Shown: positions 1 through 7,274, counted from the stretch's first letter. The stretch is 9,048 bases of DNA from CAYMEV01 sp964431655 [NCBI: uncultured bacterium] (GCA_964431655.1 CAYSKJ010000133.1:1-9048); one strand, 5' to 3'. Notes: a model not told the origin generated them from the sequence alone. Program-made: numbers and translations.

Positions 1-2
1 AG

Positions 3-1043
3 TCATTTTTCATATATTTTCCTGCCCTTAGCGTTCCACCAGAAGGAATCATGGTAGAATGCGGAGGCAAAAACAAACAAATATACAAGGGGTGTTCTGA
101 AAAGCAGTTTCTGAATAATTTTCACGGGACTGAACCAGAACAGGTCTCCGAACATGGAAGCAAAATTGTCTCCAACGGCAAATTTAAGCTCAAGATCGGA
201 GATATCATCCCCTGTCAGTTCTATATTCTCAGGCTTTCCATTTCCGAGACCCTTTTCATCGGCAAGGTTTATATACTTCAGCGTCATGGGATCAAAACCC
301 ATAATTTTTGCGCTCATGGCATCTATAGCGACGCTGTCGGAACTTGCAAGCATTATATTTGTCTCAACCGGCTTTAATGTCCTGGGTCCGGGGCCGTTTC
401 CGCTGTTTGTCCCGTCCATTACGGTAAATATGCCGGAATGTATCTCCTTCTGTATGGTCAAAAGATCTACGAGGGTTTCATGAATAAAAGAGTGGGTGTA
501 ATGCCTTTTGGTGTTTAAAAGCCCTCCAAAGGCGTTCTTCATGGCTCCCGTTGTTGTAGTGTATATATGGCATTTAACTGTAGGAAGGTGTACGATGTTC
601 TTGCCGAGAAAATATGAAGGGATTCTTATATTATCATTGTATATTCTGTCAAGTATTAGAAGCTGGCCTTTGGGCTTGTATACCTCCCATCTTATATCCC
701 TCTGGTCAAAATTATACTTTACAGGTATATTGTATTTTTTGAATACGGACTCATATTTGTTCAGTTTTTCTCCCTTGTAGGGATTGGTAACCACAGTATT
801 ATTCTCAATGGCTGTCATATCCCCGAACCCTTCCTTCTGCAGGGAAAGGATGGTCCCTTCCAGCTGCCAGGGAGTGGTATTAGCCGAGGGCATGGGAAGA
901 TGCCAGCTTATATTTCCTTTAAGTATGGTTGGTGTGTTCTTTTTTAACTCATCGCTCATATCAGCCAGTCTGCATAATCTGTGTATATCCTCAAGGATAG
1001 TATCCGGCCTGACCTTTACAACGGCCACCTTGCTTTTTTGCAT
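3..1043 (-). CDS. DUF362 family protein (346 aa, complete)
   Basis: The central DUF362 signatures are visible: LPTVKCHIYTTTTGAMKNAF at residues 153-172, MDGTNSGNGPGPR at 209-221, and a stretch at about 231-266 with SSDSVAIDAMSAKIMGFDP. DUF362 proteins are widespread and mostly uncharacterised; many are fused to a 4Fe-4S ferredoxin domain. This one has no CxxCxxC cluster (I see only C24 and C158), so it is a stand-alone version without its own iron-sulphur site. Residues 309-328 are hydrophobic (KLLFRTPLVYLFVFASAFY) and could rest on or enter the membrane. The ATG has a strong AAGGAGA ribosome site 8 nt upstream, and the stop TGA is the first complete codon at the left edge, so the gene is complete. 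It follows the tail-anchored protein gene by 22 bp and is probably cotranscribed with it. The family call is sure; the reaction or ligand is unknown. Confidence 0.85.
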   Translation of the reverse strand: MQKSKVAVVKVRPDTILEDIHRLCRLADMSDELKKNTPTILKGNISWHLPMPSANTTPWQLEGTILSLQKEGFGDMTAIENNTVVTNPYKGEKLNKYESVFKKYNIPVKYNFDQRDIRWEVYKPKGQLLILDRIYNDNIRIPSYFLGKNIVHLPTVKCHIYTTTTGAMKNAFGGLLNTKRHYTHSFIHETLVDLLTIQKEIHSGIFTVMDGTNSGNGPGPRTLKPVETNIMLASSDSVAIDAMSAKIMGFDPMTLKYINLADEKGLGNGKPENIELTGDDISDLELKFAVGDNFASMFGDLFWFSPVKIIQKLLFRTPLVYLFVFASAFYHDSFWWNAKGRKIYEK

Positions 1044-1065
1044 AATTATTGTCTCCTTTTCATGC

Positions 1066-1551
1066 TCATTTTAGTCTTAAAAAGATAAATAGCAGGATAA
1101 GTACGATTATCATGATAAATAAAATCAGGTATCTGCCAGGGTTTTCCATCCTGTTATTTATAATATTTATGGATTCAATTATCATTTTCCTTTTATACAT
1201 TATATCACTGATTTTAAAATAAAGGTAATCAGATTCAGGTCCGTGAATTTTGTTAAGATAAGCAGTCTCGCCCATTTCAGCATACAGCTGATTCCTTTTC
1301 TTTTTCAGGTCGAAAGCCTTTATTCCCTTTATATCCCTTTTTTTCAATTCTTCAAGAACAATGTCGGTTTTTTTATACAGCTGATTTAAGATATCTGAGT
1401 TTAGCCTGCTTTTATAAAGAAGACAGCCGTATTTTCTAAACAGCCTTTCCCTTTCAAGGTCATTGATAAGATGCCTGAGTTTCAGCATTTCCCTTTTAAC
1501 ATACAAAAGTGCAAGTTTTAATAAGCCCGGAATATTCAAAGCTCCTTTCAT
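1066..1551 (-). CDS. hypothetical tail-anchored coiled-coil-like protein (161 aa)
   Basis: I do not recognise the family. The protein is very basic and rich in Lys, Arg, Leu and Ile. Residues 20-75 and 112-135 look helical and charged (for example LRHLINDLERERLFRK). A strongly hydrophobic segment at 141-158 (YLILFIMIIVLILLFIFL) ends in RLK, so the topology would be a cytosolic body with a C-terminal membrane anchor. There is no signal peptide. The start is uncertain. The first ATG (1549-1551) has no Shine-Dalgarno and lies only 11 nt after a TATAAT box. The next Met (codon 22, ATG at 1486-1488) follows AAAAGGGAA and would give a 140-residue protein with a leader of about 65 nt. It lies upstream of the DUF362 gene, which suggests a shared job, perhaps at the membrane, but this is inference. 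Confidence 0.6.
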   Translation of the reverse strand: MKGALNIPGLLKLALLYVKREMLKLRHLINDLERERLFRKYGCLLYKSRLNSDILNQLYKKTDIVLEELKKRDIKGIKAFDLKKKRNQLYAEMGETAYLNKIHGPESDYLYFKISDIMYKRKMIIESINIINNRMENPGRYLILFIMIIVLILLFIFLRLK

Positions 1552-1562
1552 GTTTTGTACGA

Positions 1563-1568
1563 ATTATA
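1563..1568 (-). promoter_or_regulatory. putative -10 box for the tail-anchored/DUF362 unit
   Basis: The minus strand reads TATAAT here, a perfect -10 hexamer, 11 nt before the first ATG of the 161-codon gene. A -35 at 16-18 bp spacing is poor (CTTTTT or similar), so the promoter is tentative. If used, transcription would start only a few bases before that ATG, which favours either a leaderless message or initiation at codon 22. Confidence 0.35.
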
Positions 1569-1657
1569 CATGAATTAAATTAATAAAAAAGACCAGAAAA
1601 TACAAGACTTTTCTAAGCTGGCACGAAGACACAATAGACAGGGCAGTAAATAAAATA

Positions 1658-1680
1658 TTGACATTCCTTTGAGATATAAT
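1658..1680 (+). promoter_or_regulatory. putative rpoD promoter elements with abnormal spacing
   Basis: A perfect TTGACA (1658-1663) and a perfect TATAAT (1675-1680) lie upstream of rpoD, but only 11 bp separate them; sigma-70 promoters need about 16-18 bp. The two boxes therefore cannot be a normal pair. TATAAT may be used with a poor -35 farther upstream, TTGACA may pair with a weak -10 near 1680-1686, or one of them is chance in AT-rich DNA. The 190 bp gap 1552-1741 separates divergent genes, so at least one promoter in this direction is expected. Confidence 0.4.
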
Positions 1681-1741
1681 AATTTTTCAGAATGGAAAAA
1701 TCAAGAAAAGCCAATATTTATTTCAAAATACTGGAGTTCTG

Positions 1742-3460
1742 ATGTCAGCAGACCTGCCGATTAAATCCATAATAGATGACATAATAAACTATATTACCAA
1801 TTACGGATATATCGAAGAAGAGCATATAGTAAAGATCATTAAATCCTATAATATAAGCCCGAATAAAGAACTTGTGCAAACCATAATAGAAAACGTGGAA
1901 AAACAGGAAGAAGCCCTCTTTGAAAGCCACAACGAATCCGATGAAATATTCGAGGATACCAAGCATGTTATAATGAAAGCCCTGGAAAATGATTCCATAT
2001 TCAAAAAACTTGCAAATAAACCCTTTGAAAGCCATATAGAGCCCATATTCCAGGAGCAGGAAGAGGAAGAAGGAGCAGGGGAGGAAGAATCCGATGATGC
2101 TTCGCCGGCAAGCATATTTCCTGTAAAGAATCCCCAGGATATGCGGCATCACATAAAAAAAGACACCATTTACATGTATTTTAATGATATAGGTACTATC
2201 CCGCTGTTAAAACCGGATGAGGAGTTTGAGCTGGGCAAGAGGATAAGCGAGACCAGGAAAAGCATAATACTGGAGCTTTTGAAAATCGAATATACAAGGA
2301 AAGCTCTTCTGCACATTATCAAGGAGACTCTGGAAAACCAGAAAAACCTTAAAAAAATCATAAACAAGGCATCCCTTGAATTTGATGATATTGAGTCAAG
2401 ATCAGAAATAATCAACCTTATAACCAAAAAGCTTAAAATCCTTCAGACTTTTCTGTTTTTCAGCATAAAGACACCTGATGTCAGGCAGATTGCCATAGAG
2501 AAGATATACAGGATGATAATAAAGCTCAAACTCCATTATTCAATCTTTGAAGACATCAAGAAAGATATACTTAGGCAAATAGAAAGATACTCAGAAACCT
2601 ATAATGAACTGGCAAAGAACCATTACCAGACAAAGCCCCTTCCTTTTAGGAAATACAGGAAGAAATTCAATAAGCTCAAAAAGATAAAATATATTATCGG
2701 TATATACTCCCATTCTGAACTGGACCTTAGGTATAATATCATCCAGGAAATAAGCAGAATGAACCTGGAAGCGAAAAAATCCCTGTCAGAAAGCAATTTA
2801 AGGCTGGTAGTATCCATTGCCATGCGTTACCTGAACAAAGGCATGCACATTAATGATCTTGTTCAGGAGGGCAATATAGGCCTTATGAAAGCCGTTGACA
2901 AGTTTGAGTACGACAAGGGCTTCAAGTTCTCTACATACGCAACCTGGTGGATAAAGCAGGCAATCTCCAGGGCAATCGCCGACCAGGGCAGGACCATAAG
3001 GATACCTGTCCACATGTATGAAACCATAACCAAGATAAAAAAGATAAAAACCTATATGCTCCAGGAACTGGGGTGTGAACCCAAACCCCAGGAGATTGCA
3101 GACAGACTCCATATCCCCCTTTCCAAAATAAAAAATATCCTGAGGATAGCCGAAGAGCCCATATCCTACGATGCACCTTTGAATGATGACAATAAAACAA
3201 TTGCCGATACTATTGAGGATAAAAAGTCTCCTTCGCCCATAGAAAAACTCCTGGCTGATGATAATACGGAAAAGATAAACCGGATGCTCCAGAGTCTTAC
3301 CTTCAGGGAAGAAATGGTGATAAGAATGAGGTTTGGGCTCAACGGTGAACTGGCGAAAACCCTGGAGGACATCGGAAATTATTTTAATGTGACCCGGGAA
3401 AGGATAAGGCAGATAGAAGCAAAAGCCCTGAGCAAAATGAAAAGACGCCCCTTTCAATAA
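1742..3460 (+). CDS. rpoD: RNA polymerase primary sigma factor RpoD (sigma-70)
   Basis: This is the housekeeping sigma factor that directs RNA polymerase to -35/-10 promoters. Region 1.1 spans about residues 1-100 and is followed by an acidic linker ([15 protein letters not shown], 105-119). Region 1.2 lies at about 141-170 ([20 protein letters not shown]). A long Lys-rich non-conserved insert fills about 171-338. Region 2 at 340-421 includes [20 protein letters not shown] and the -10 reading helix [18 protein letters not shown] (Q406 and S409 match E. coli Q437 and T440). Region 3 covers about 425-495. Region 4 covers about 505-565, with the -35 helix [17 protein letters not shown]. The ATG has GGAG five bases upstream. 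At 572 aa it is near usual length, but the tail ends at KMKRRPFQ, about ten residues earlier than E. coli RpoD after the recognition helix. A 20 bp gap leads to the small ORF and rnz. Confidence 0.97.
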   Translation: MSADLPIKSIIDDIINYITNYGYIEEEHIVKIIKSYNISPNKELVQTIIENVEKQEEALFESHNESDEIFEDTKHVIMKALENDSIFKKLANKPFESHIEPIFQEQEEEEGAGEEESDDASPASIFPVKNPQDMRHHIKKDTIYMYFNDIGTIPLLKPDEEFELGKRISETRKSIILELLKIEYTRKALLHIIKETLENQKNLKKIINKASLEFDDIESRSEIINLITKKLKILQTFLFFSIKTPDVRQIAIEKIYRMIIKLKLHYSIFEDIKKDILRQIERYSETYNELAKNHYQTKPLPFRKYRKKFNKLKKIKYIIGIYSHSELDLRYNIIQEISRMNLEAKKSLSESNLRLVVSIAMRYLNKGMHINDLVQEGNIGLMKAVDKFEYDKGFKFSTYATWWIKQAISRAIADQGRTIRIPVHMYETITKIKKIKTYMLQELGCEPKPQEIADRLHIPLSKIKNILRIAEEPISYDAPLNDDNKTIADTIEDKKSPSPIEKLLADDNTEKINRMLQSLTFREEMVIRMRFGLNGELAKTLEDIGNYFNVTRERIRQIEAKALSKMKRRPFQ

Positions 3461-3468
3461 TGGATGGC

Positions 3469-3473
3469 AGGAG
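3469..3473 (+). promoter_or_regulatory. Shine-Dalgarno AGGAG of the small ORF before rnz
   Basis: AGGAG lies 6 nt before the ATG at 3480, in the short gap after rpoD. It is the best ribosome site between rpoD and rnz. It serves the 22-codon ORF and not rnz itself, whose nearest candidate is the AGGA at 3528-3531, 9 nt before the TTG start. Confidence 0.55.
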
Positions 3474-3479
3474 AATTAG

Positions 3480-3548
3480 ATGACCCTCAATAAAGCTGAA
3501 ATATTCCTATCAAAAGGTACTAAAATCAGGACAAATTTAGTTGTTTGA
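3480..3548 (+). CDS. putative 22-aa leader peptide overlapping the rnz start
   Basis: An ATG with AGGAG 6 nt upstream opens a 22-codon ORF that begins MTLNKAEIFLSKGTK and ends RTNLVV. Its TGA (3546-3548) lies inside rnz, so the two ORFs overlap by 8 nt in different frames. Ribosomes finishing this ORF would stop next to the weak TTG start of rnz, the arrangement expected of translational coupling. The peptide is basic, has no recognised motif and may have no function of its own. A chance ORF is possible: it is short, and no conservation could be tested. Confidence 0.4.
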   Translation: MTLNKAEIFLSKGTKIRTNLVV

Positions 3549-4461
3549 GATATTCTTTCTGGGAACCGGCTCTGCAGCACCAAGCCTGATAAGAAGGCAT
3601 TCTTCCTTTGCTGTAAGAAAAGATGGTGAAATACTGCTCTTTGACTGCGGTGAATCATGCCAGCACCAGATGATAAGAGCCAATCTCAGCTTTAATAAGA
3701 TTCATTCAATATTTATATCCCATCTGCACGGGGATCACATCTACGGCCTGCCCGGCCTTCTAAGCACAATGTTCCTTAACCGGCGCGACTTCCCCATAGC
3801 AATTTACGGCCCTAAAGGCATAAGGAGATTTATTGAATCAACCCAGCCCCCTGAATGTCATGTAAACAAAAGCCTGAACATAATCGAATACAGTAATGGT
3901 GATGAATATTCCTTACTCCGGAGCTTTACCCTGGGGGTGCATTTGCTGAATCACAGCATAAAGACGTATGGATTCAGAATGGAGGAAAAAGACAGGCCAG
4001 GCCTGTTTTACCCTGAAAAGGCAAAAGAGCTTGCAATCCCCGAAGGCCCGCTATACGGCAGGCTTCAGAGGGGTCAGACCATAATACACAACAACAGGAC
4101 GATTGAACCGTCAATGGTCATGGGACCTGATCGCAAAGGAATTAAGTTCGGCTATGTTGCAGACACCTCTTTCTGCCCAAATTGCCTCAAAATCGCTAAA
4201 AAAGCCGATGTTCTGGTTTATGAAGGCACTTATCTGGAAAAAGACCGGGATAAGGCTGAAAAATACATGCATTCCACAGTTCTTGACGCCGGCAGAACAG
4301 CAGCCCAGGCCGGCGCAAAACTGCTTTACATCACCCATATAGGGACAAAATACACAGGCAGTGAGCTGAGGGAGGAATTAAAAAACACCCGGAAAATCTT
4401 TAAAAACAGCTATATTGCAAGAGATCTTCTCCGGGTGGAAATAAAATACGACAAACCCTGA
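3541..4461 (+). CDS. rnz: ribonuclease Z (tRNA 3'-end endonuclease)
   Basis: RNase Z is a metallo-beta-lactamase-fold enzyme that cuts the 3' trailer from tRNA precursors; it acts in the cytosol as a dimer with two Zn ions. The N-terminus FEIFFLGTGSAAPS is typical. All expected metal ligands are present: H61, H63, D65 and H66 (HLHGDH), H138 (LLNHS), D208 (YVADTSFCPN) and H266 (LYITHIGTKY). The HST motif is at 244-246. The substrate arm at about 152-182 contains the GP motif (IPEGPLYGRLQRG). The length, 306 aa, fits the short bacterial form. The start must be TTG at 3541, because the codon just before it is TAG in the same frame and the conserved N-terminus begins here. AGGA lies 9 nt upstream. 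It is downstream of rpoD by 80 bp, probably in one transcript. Confidence in function is high. Confidence 0.95.
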   Translation: MFEIFFLGTGSAAPSLIRRHSSFAVRKDGEILLFDCGESCQHQMIRANLSFNKIHSIFISHLHGDHIYGLPGLLSTMFLNRRDFPIAIYGPKGIRRFIESTQPPECHVNKSLNIIEYSNGDEYSLLRSFTLGVHLLNHSIKTYGFRMEEKDRPGLFYPEKAKELAIPEGPLYGRLQRGQTIIHNNRTIEPSMVMGPDRKGIKFGYVADTSFCPNCLKIAKKADVLVYEGTYLEKDRDKAEKYMHSTVLDAGRTAAQAGAKLLYITHIGTKYTGSELREELKNTRKIFKNSYIARDLLRVEIKYDKP

Positions 4462-4473
4462 CAAGAAGGCCTA

Positions 4474-4866
4474 TCAGTATTGCAGAGAGCCGAAGACACT
4501 CACACCGTTGTTGTTGTTCAATACCTCAATATCTACGGTCCTGTCAGCGCTTCTGTTGGTAATTATCAGGCTGAAATTATCATCGACCGCATTCCATGCA
4601 TTCCTGGGATTACCACCTAATATCGCCTGAAAGTCCATCAGGTGGGCGGTATCCCTGTTGGCTTCACAAAGGCCCATGAGCCTTTCGGTAGTTGAATAAA
4701 GGTAGAAGCCCTGCTGAGTAAGCTGTTCTGAATCCTCAAGACTCTGGAGTCCCCGGGGAAAACCCATAATAGCTGCTACCACACCAACGGAAAGGACTAT
4801 AATAGCGATCAGTGTCTCAATCAGGGTAAATCCCTTAATGCCTTTATTTTCATTAAAAAAAATCAT
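4474..4866 (-). CDS. type IV prepilin-like protein (PilV/GspI-like minor pilin)
   Basis: The N-terminus is a class III signal: a short leader ends at K11-G12, with cleavage before F13, followed by FTLIETLIAIIVLSVGVVAA with Glu at mature position 5 (E17). The hydrophobic helix covers about 13-35. Prepilin peptidase would cut and N-methylate the Phe, giving a mature protein of 118 residues that could enter a type IV pilus or type II secretion pseudopilus at the inner membrane. The LSVGVVAAIMGFPRGL stretch and short body resemble PilV/GspI minor pilins more than a major pilin. The body has one Cys (C67) and four Asn in a row (117-120, AAC repeats) near the C-terminus. The ATG has GAGGGG upstream with a spacer of about 9 nt. 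It converges on rnz with 12 bp between the stops. No other pilus gene lies in the window. The family call is sure; the exact subfamily is not. Confidence 0.82.
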   Translation of the reverse strand: MIFFNENKGIKGFTLIETLIAIIVLSVGVVAAIMGFPRGLQSLEDSEQLTQQGFYLYSTTERLMGLCEANRDTAHLMDFQAILGGNPRNAWNAVDDNFSLIITNRSADRTVDIEVLNNNNGVSVFGSLQY

Positions 4867-4903
4867 AATCCGTTTCCCCTCATCAAATTTATCTTTAACT
4901 TAT

Positions 4904-4931
4904 ATTATACATGATAATTATTAATATTCAA
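4904..4931 (-). promoter_or_regulatory. putative sigma-70 promoter of the prepilin gene
   Basis: On the minus strand TTGAAT (4926-4931) and TATAAT (4904-4909) are separated by 16 bp. Transcription would begin near 4897, giving a leader of about 30 nt before the prepilin ATG. The -35 overlaps one arm of the perfect inverted repeat at 4930-4947, so a protein bound there could affect this promoter. Confidence 0.6.
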
Positions 4932-4947
4932 TAGTTCATTAACTATT
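4930..4947. repeat. 18-bp perfect inverted repeat (7-bp arms, 4-nt loop)
   Basis: AATAGTT-CATT-AACTATT. It covers the last codons and stop of the DUF2007-like gene and overlaps the -35 of the prepilin promoter by 2 bp. It is AT-rich and has no T-run after it on the minus strand, so it is a poor intrinsic terminator for the iron operon. An operator, a weak terminator or chance are all possible. Confidence 0.4.
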
Positions 4948-5199
4948 TTCAATTTCTTTCAGAAGTTCTCTCGCAGTATCAAGGTCTTCAGAGGATACGT
5001 AGAAGTCTGTTTCGCTTAAATTTGTAATGTTGAGAGGCATACTGGAGGAAATGGCCTCCCTGAATATAAATGGCTCAATGCCGTTAGAGACAAGAAAACC
5101 CCTTAAAAATTCCTCATTCATAGAGCCATTTACGGTTGTAAGATAGCTGTAATCTCCTATTTTAACCTTTTTCTGCGGATTATAGGTAAACAGTGTCAT
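4939..5199 (-). CDS. small DUF2007-like protein at the end of the feo operon (86 aa)
   Basis: The likely start is the ATG at 5197-5199, which shares ATGA with the feoB stop. An in-frame ATG farther upstream at 5289 would overlap feoB by about 90 bp and encodes residues unlike the family, so I reject it. The pattern NEEFLRGFLVSNGIEPFIF (residues 28-46), then TDFYVSSEDLDTARELLKEI (64-83), resembles DUF2007, a small ferredoxin-like-fold domain in which a helix before a short 'GI.af' strand leads to a '(V)..edl..A..ll' helix. There is no Cys-rich or winged-helix feature, so it is not FeoC and not the Cys-rich FeoB-associated protein. By position it would be translated with FeoB and might act on it from the cytosol. 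The domain match is by eye and the function is unknown. Confidence 0.6.
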   Translation of the reverse strand: MTLFTYNPQKKVKIGDYSYLTTVNGSMNEEFLRGFLVSNGIEPFIFREAISSSMPLNITNLSETDFYVSSEDLDTARELLKEIENS

Positions 5200-7274
5200 A
5201 AGATCCAGATTCCTGCCTGATAGATTAATAAGCTGACAATATAAGCCATTAGGGTCAGTCCCCCCCATTGAAGAATTGCCCATTTCCACAGGCCTGTTTC
5301 CTGCCTGGTCACAGCAAAGGTAGCGATACAGGGAGTTGCTATCAGGGCGAATATCATTATTATAAGGCCCTGGAGTGGTGAATAGTTCTTTTTAAGCGCC
5401 TGCCGTAAGGAGGCTTCTTCCCCTGTCTCTTCCATGGAATGAATTATGCTCATCTGGGCGACAAAGATCTCTTTTGCAGCAAAAGCGCCGATAAACCCTG
5501 TAACTATCTTCCAGTCGAAACCGATGGGTGCAAATACCGGCTCAACCGCTTTGCCTATCCTGCCGGACATGGAATACTCCAGGGCCATCATATCGCATTC
5601 AGATGCACTCAGATTTTCGCAAGCCTCCCTGTCAAGCCTGGGGTAGGTATTAGAAAACCAGAGTATGATTGATATCAGAAGAATAATGGTACCTGCCTTT
5701 TTTATATAGCTGTAGCTTCTGTTCCAGGTATGCATAAAAAGCCCTTTCGCTGTAGGCCATCGGTAGGGAGGAAGTTCAAGTATAAAGGGACTTCCTACTC
5801 CTTTGAGCAGAGTGGTCCTCAGAATTTTGGCCATAATAACAGCCATTAGTATGCCGAACATATAAATACCCCAGAGAAGAGGGGCTGCAAGGTGCACCGG
5901 GAAAAAGGCCGATATGATAACCGCATATATGGGAAATCTTGCTCCGCAGCTTATCAGGGGGAGTATGAGTATGGTGGTGACCCTTTCTTTAAAGCTCTTT
6001 AAGGACCTGGTAGCCATAATGGCCGGTACAGTACAGCCGAAACCGATAAGCATGGGTACGAAGGACCTTCCCTCAAGCCCTATATATTTCATGACCTTGT
6101 CCATTATGTAAGCGGCACGGGCCATATAACCTGAATCCTCCAGGACCGCAATACTGAAAAACAGTATTACCAGTACCGGGATGAAAATCAATACCCCTCC
6201 TACTCCGCCTATAATGCCATCAACTATCATCTCCCTTAGAATATCAAGACCTTCAAAGGGCCAGATATTATTTACATACTCTCCCAGATGGGTAAAAAAA
6301 CTTTCAAGCAGCCTCATGGGATATTCACCTGCAGTGAAGGTAATCTGGAAAACAATAAACATCATCAAAAAGAATATCGGCAGCCCTATCAGCCTGTTTG
6401 TTATTACCTTATCAATCTTGTCTGACAGATTTTCAGGTACCCTCTGCAGTCTTTTTATGCATGTCTTGCAAAGATCAGTAATAAAGTCATACCTTTCATT
6501 TGCAGTGATAATTTCCGGTTCCTCATTATAATACCCGGATTCTCTGGCTTTGACAGCCTCGATTTCTGAAAAAAAATCCGGGGGAAGACTGTCTTCCGCC
6601 TTCAAAAGCTCCAGGGTATAAGGGTCATCTTCCATAAGGGAGATGGAAAGCCATCTCAGGGGATATTTCTCTGTATCAATACTGTATTTGAGAATAACAG
6701 TTTGAACCTTTTGCAAAAAATCCTCAAATGTATCTGAATAGCAGATAATATCCCTGGCCTGCGGTTTGCTTTCATAAGTCCTGATTATGGCGTCCAGGAG
6801 CTCCTTCATACCTTTCGCCCTGTGTCCGACTGTCCTGACTATGGGTATTTTGAGTTCCTTTTGAATTATTTCTATATCTATTTCCATTCCGAGGTGCTTA
6901 AGTTCATCGCTCATATTGAATGCCGCAAGGGTAGTAAGGTCCATCTCAAGGAGCTGCATGAGAAGGTAAAGGTTCCTTTCCAGGTTTGAGGAATCAATAA
7001 TATCAACAACTATATCCGGCTTTTCAAAAAGAAGGAAATCCCTTGCTATCTTCTCTTCTTCTGAATAGGCTGTAAGGCTGTAAATACCAGGAAGATCGCA
7101 GATAATCAACTCATAGTCATTATAGTGGCATTTCCCGACCTTCTTTTCAACAGTAACACCGGGATAATTTCCAACATGCTGGGTGGATCCAGTCAGATTA
7201 TTGAATATTGTTGATTTGCCGGAGTTCGGATTCCCGGCAAGGGCAACCAGAATCCTCTTTTTATGGTTTTTCAT
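5196..7274 (-). CDS. feoB: ferrous iron transporter FeoB
   Basis: FeoB imports Fe(II) across the inner membrane. The N-terminal G domain has G1 GNPNSGKS (14-21), the switch GNYPGVTVE (35-43, T41), G3 DLPG (60-63), G4 NMSD (120-123) and a G5 candidate near 148-156. A helical guanine-dissociation-inhibitor region follows to about 285. The membrane part begins near 293 and holds the first gate motif GYMARAAYIMDK (382-393), GFGCTVPAIMATRS (411-424), PLISCGARFPIY (439-450) and a second gate around 592-605 with AAKEIFVAQ. The C-terminus includes TPCIATFAVTRQETGLWKW (647-665). At 692 aa it is slightly shorter than E. coli FeoB (773). The ATG overlaps the feoA stop (ATGA) and its own TGA overlaps the next ATG, so translation is coupled on both sides. 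No frameshift is visible. Confidence 0.97.
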   Translation of the reverse strand: MKNHKKRILVALAGNPNSGKSTIFNNLTGSTQHVGNYPGVTVEKKVGKCHYNDYELIICDLPGIYSLTAYSEEEKIARDFLLFEKPDIVVDIIDSSNLERNLYLLMQLLEMDLTTLAAFNMSDELKHLGMEIDIEIIQKELKIPIVRTVGHRAKGMKELLDAIIRTYESKPQARDIICYSDTFEDFLQKVQTVILKYSIDTEKYPLRWLSISLMEDDPYTLELLKAEDSLPPDFFSEIEAVKARESGYYNEEPEIITANERYDFITDLCKTCIKRLQRVPENLSDKIDKVITNRLIGLPIFFLMMFIVFQITFTAGEYPMRLLESFFTHLGEYVNNIWPFEGLDILREMIVDGIIGGVGGVLIFIPVLVILFFSIAVLEDSGYMARAAYIMDKVMKYIGLEGRSFVPMLIGFGCTVPAIMATRSLKSFKERVTTILILPLISCGARFPIYAVIISAFFPVHLAAPLLWGIYMFGILMAVIMAKILRTTLLKGVGSPFILELPPYRWPTAKGLFMHTWNRSYSYIKKAGTIILLISIILWFSNTYPRLDREACENLSASECDMMALEYSMSGRIGKAVEPVFAPIGFDWKIVTGFIGAFAAKEIFVAQMSIIHSMEETGEEASLRQALKKNYSPLQGLIIMIFALIATPCIATFAVTRQETGLWKWAILQWGGLTLMAYIVSLLIYQAGIWIL

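Larger units (their letters stand above)
1552..1741. other. divergent intergenic region between the tail-anchored gene and rpoD
   Basis: 190 bp of AT-rich DNA. On the plus strand it holds TTGACA and TATAAT 11 bp apart, a 16-codon ORF at 1692-1742 ([16 protein letters not shown]) whose TGA shares bases with the rpoD ATG (TGATG), and GGAG before rpoD. On the minus strand there is a TATAAT box. TGGCACG at 1619-1625 matches a sigma-54 -24 box but has no -12 partner. No RNA gene or strong hairpin was seen. Confidence 0.6.

Noticed and set aside
1619-1633. TGGCACG matching a sigma-54 -24 box upstream of rpoD
   Set aside because: The -12 position reads CACAA where TTGCA is expected, with no GC at the needed distance.
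2798-3457. A 219-codon minus-strand ORF opposite rpoD
   Set aside because: It lies antisense to conserved sigma regions 2-4; composition and lack of motifs mark it as a shadow.
4462-4473. A bidirectional terminator between rnz and the prepilin gene
   Set aside because: The 12-bp gap holds only CTGA/TCAG ends with a long loop, too weak for a stem, and no T-run.
4939-5289. A 116-codon version of the DUF2007-like gene starting inside feoB
   Set aside because: It would overlap feoB by about 90 bp, its extra residues are out of frame feoB sequence, and the ATGA start at 5199 fits the family length.
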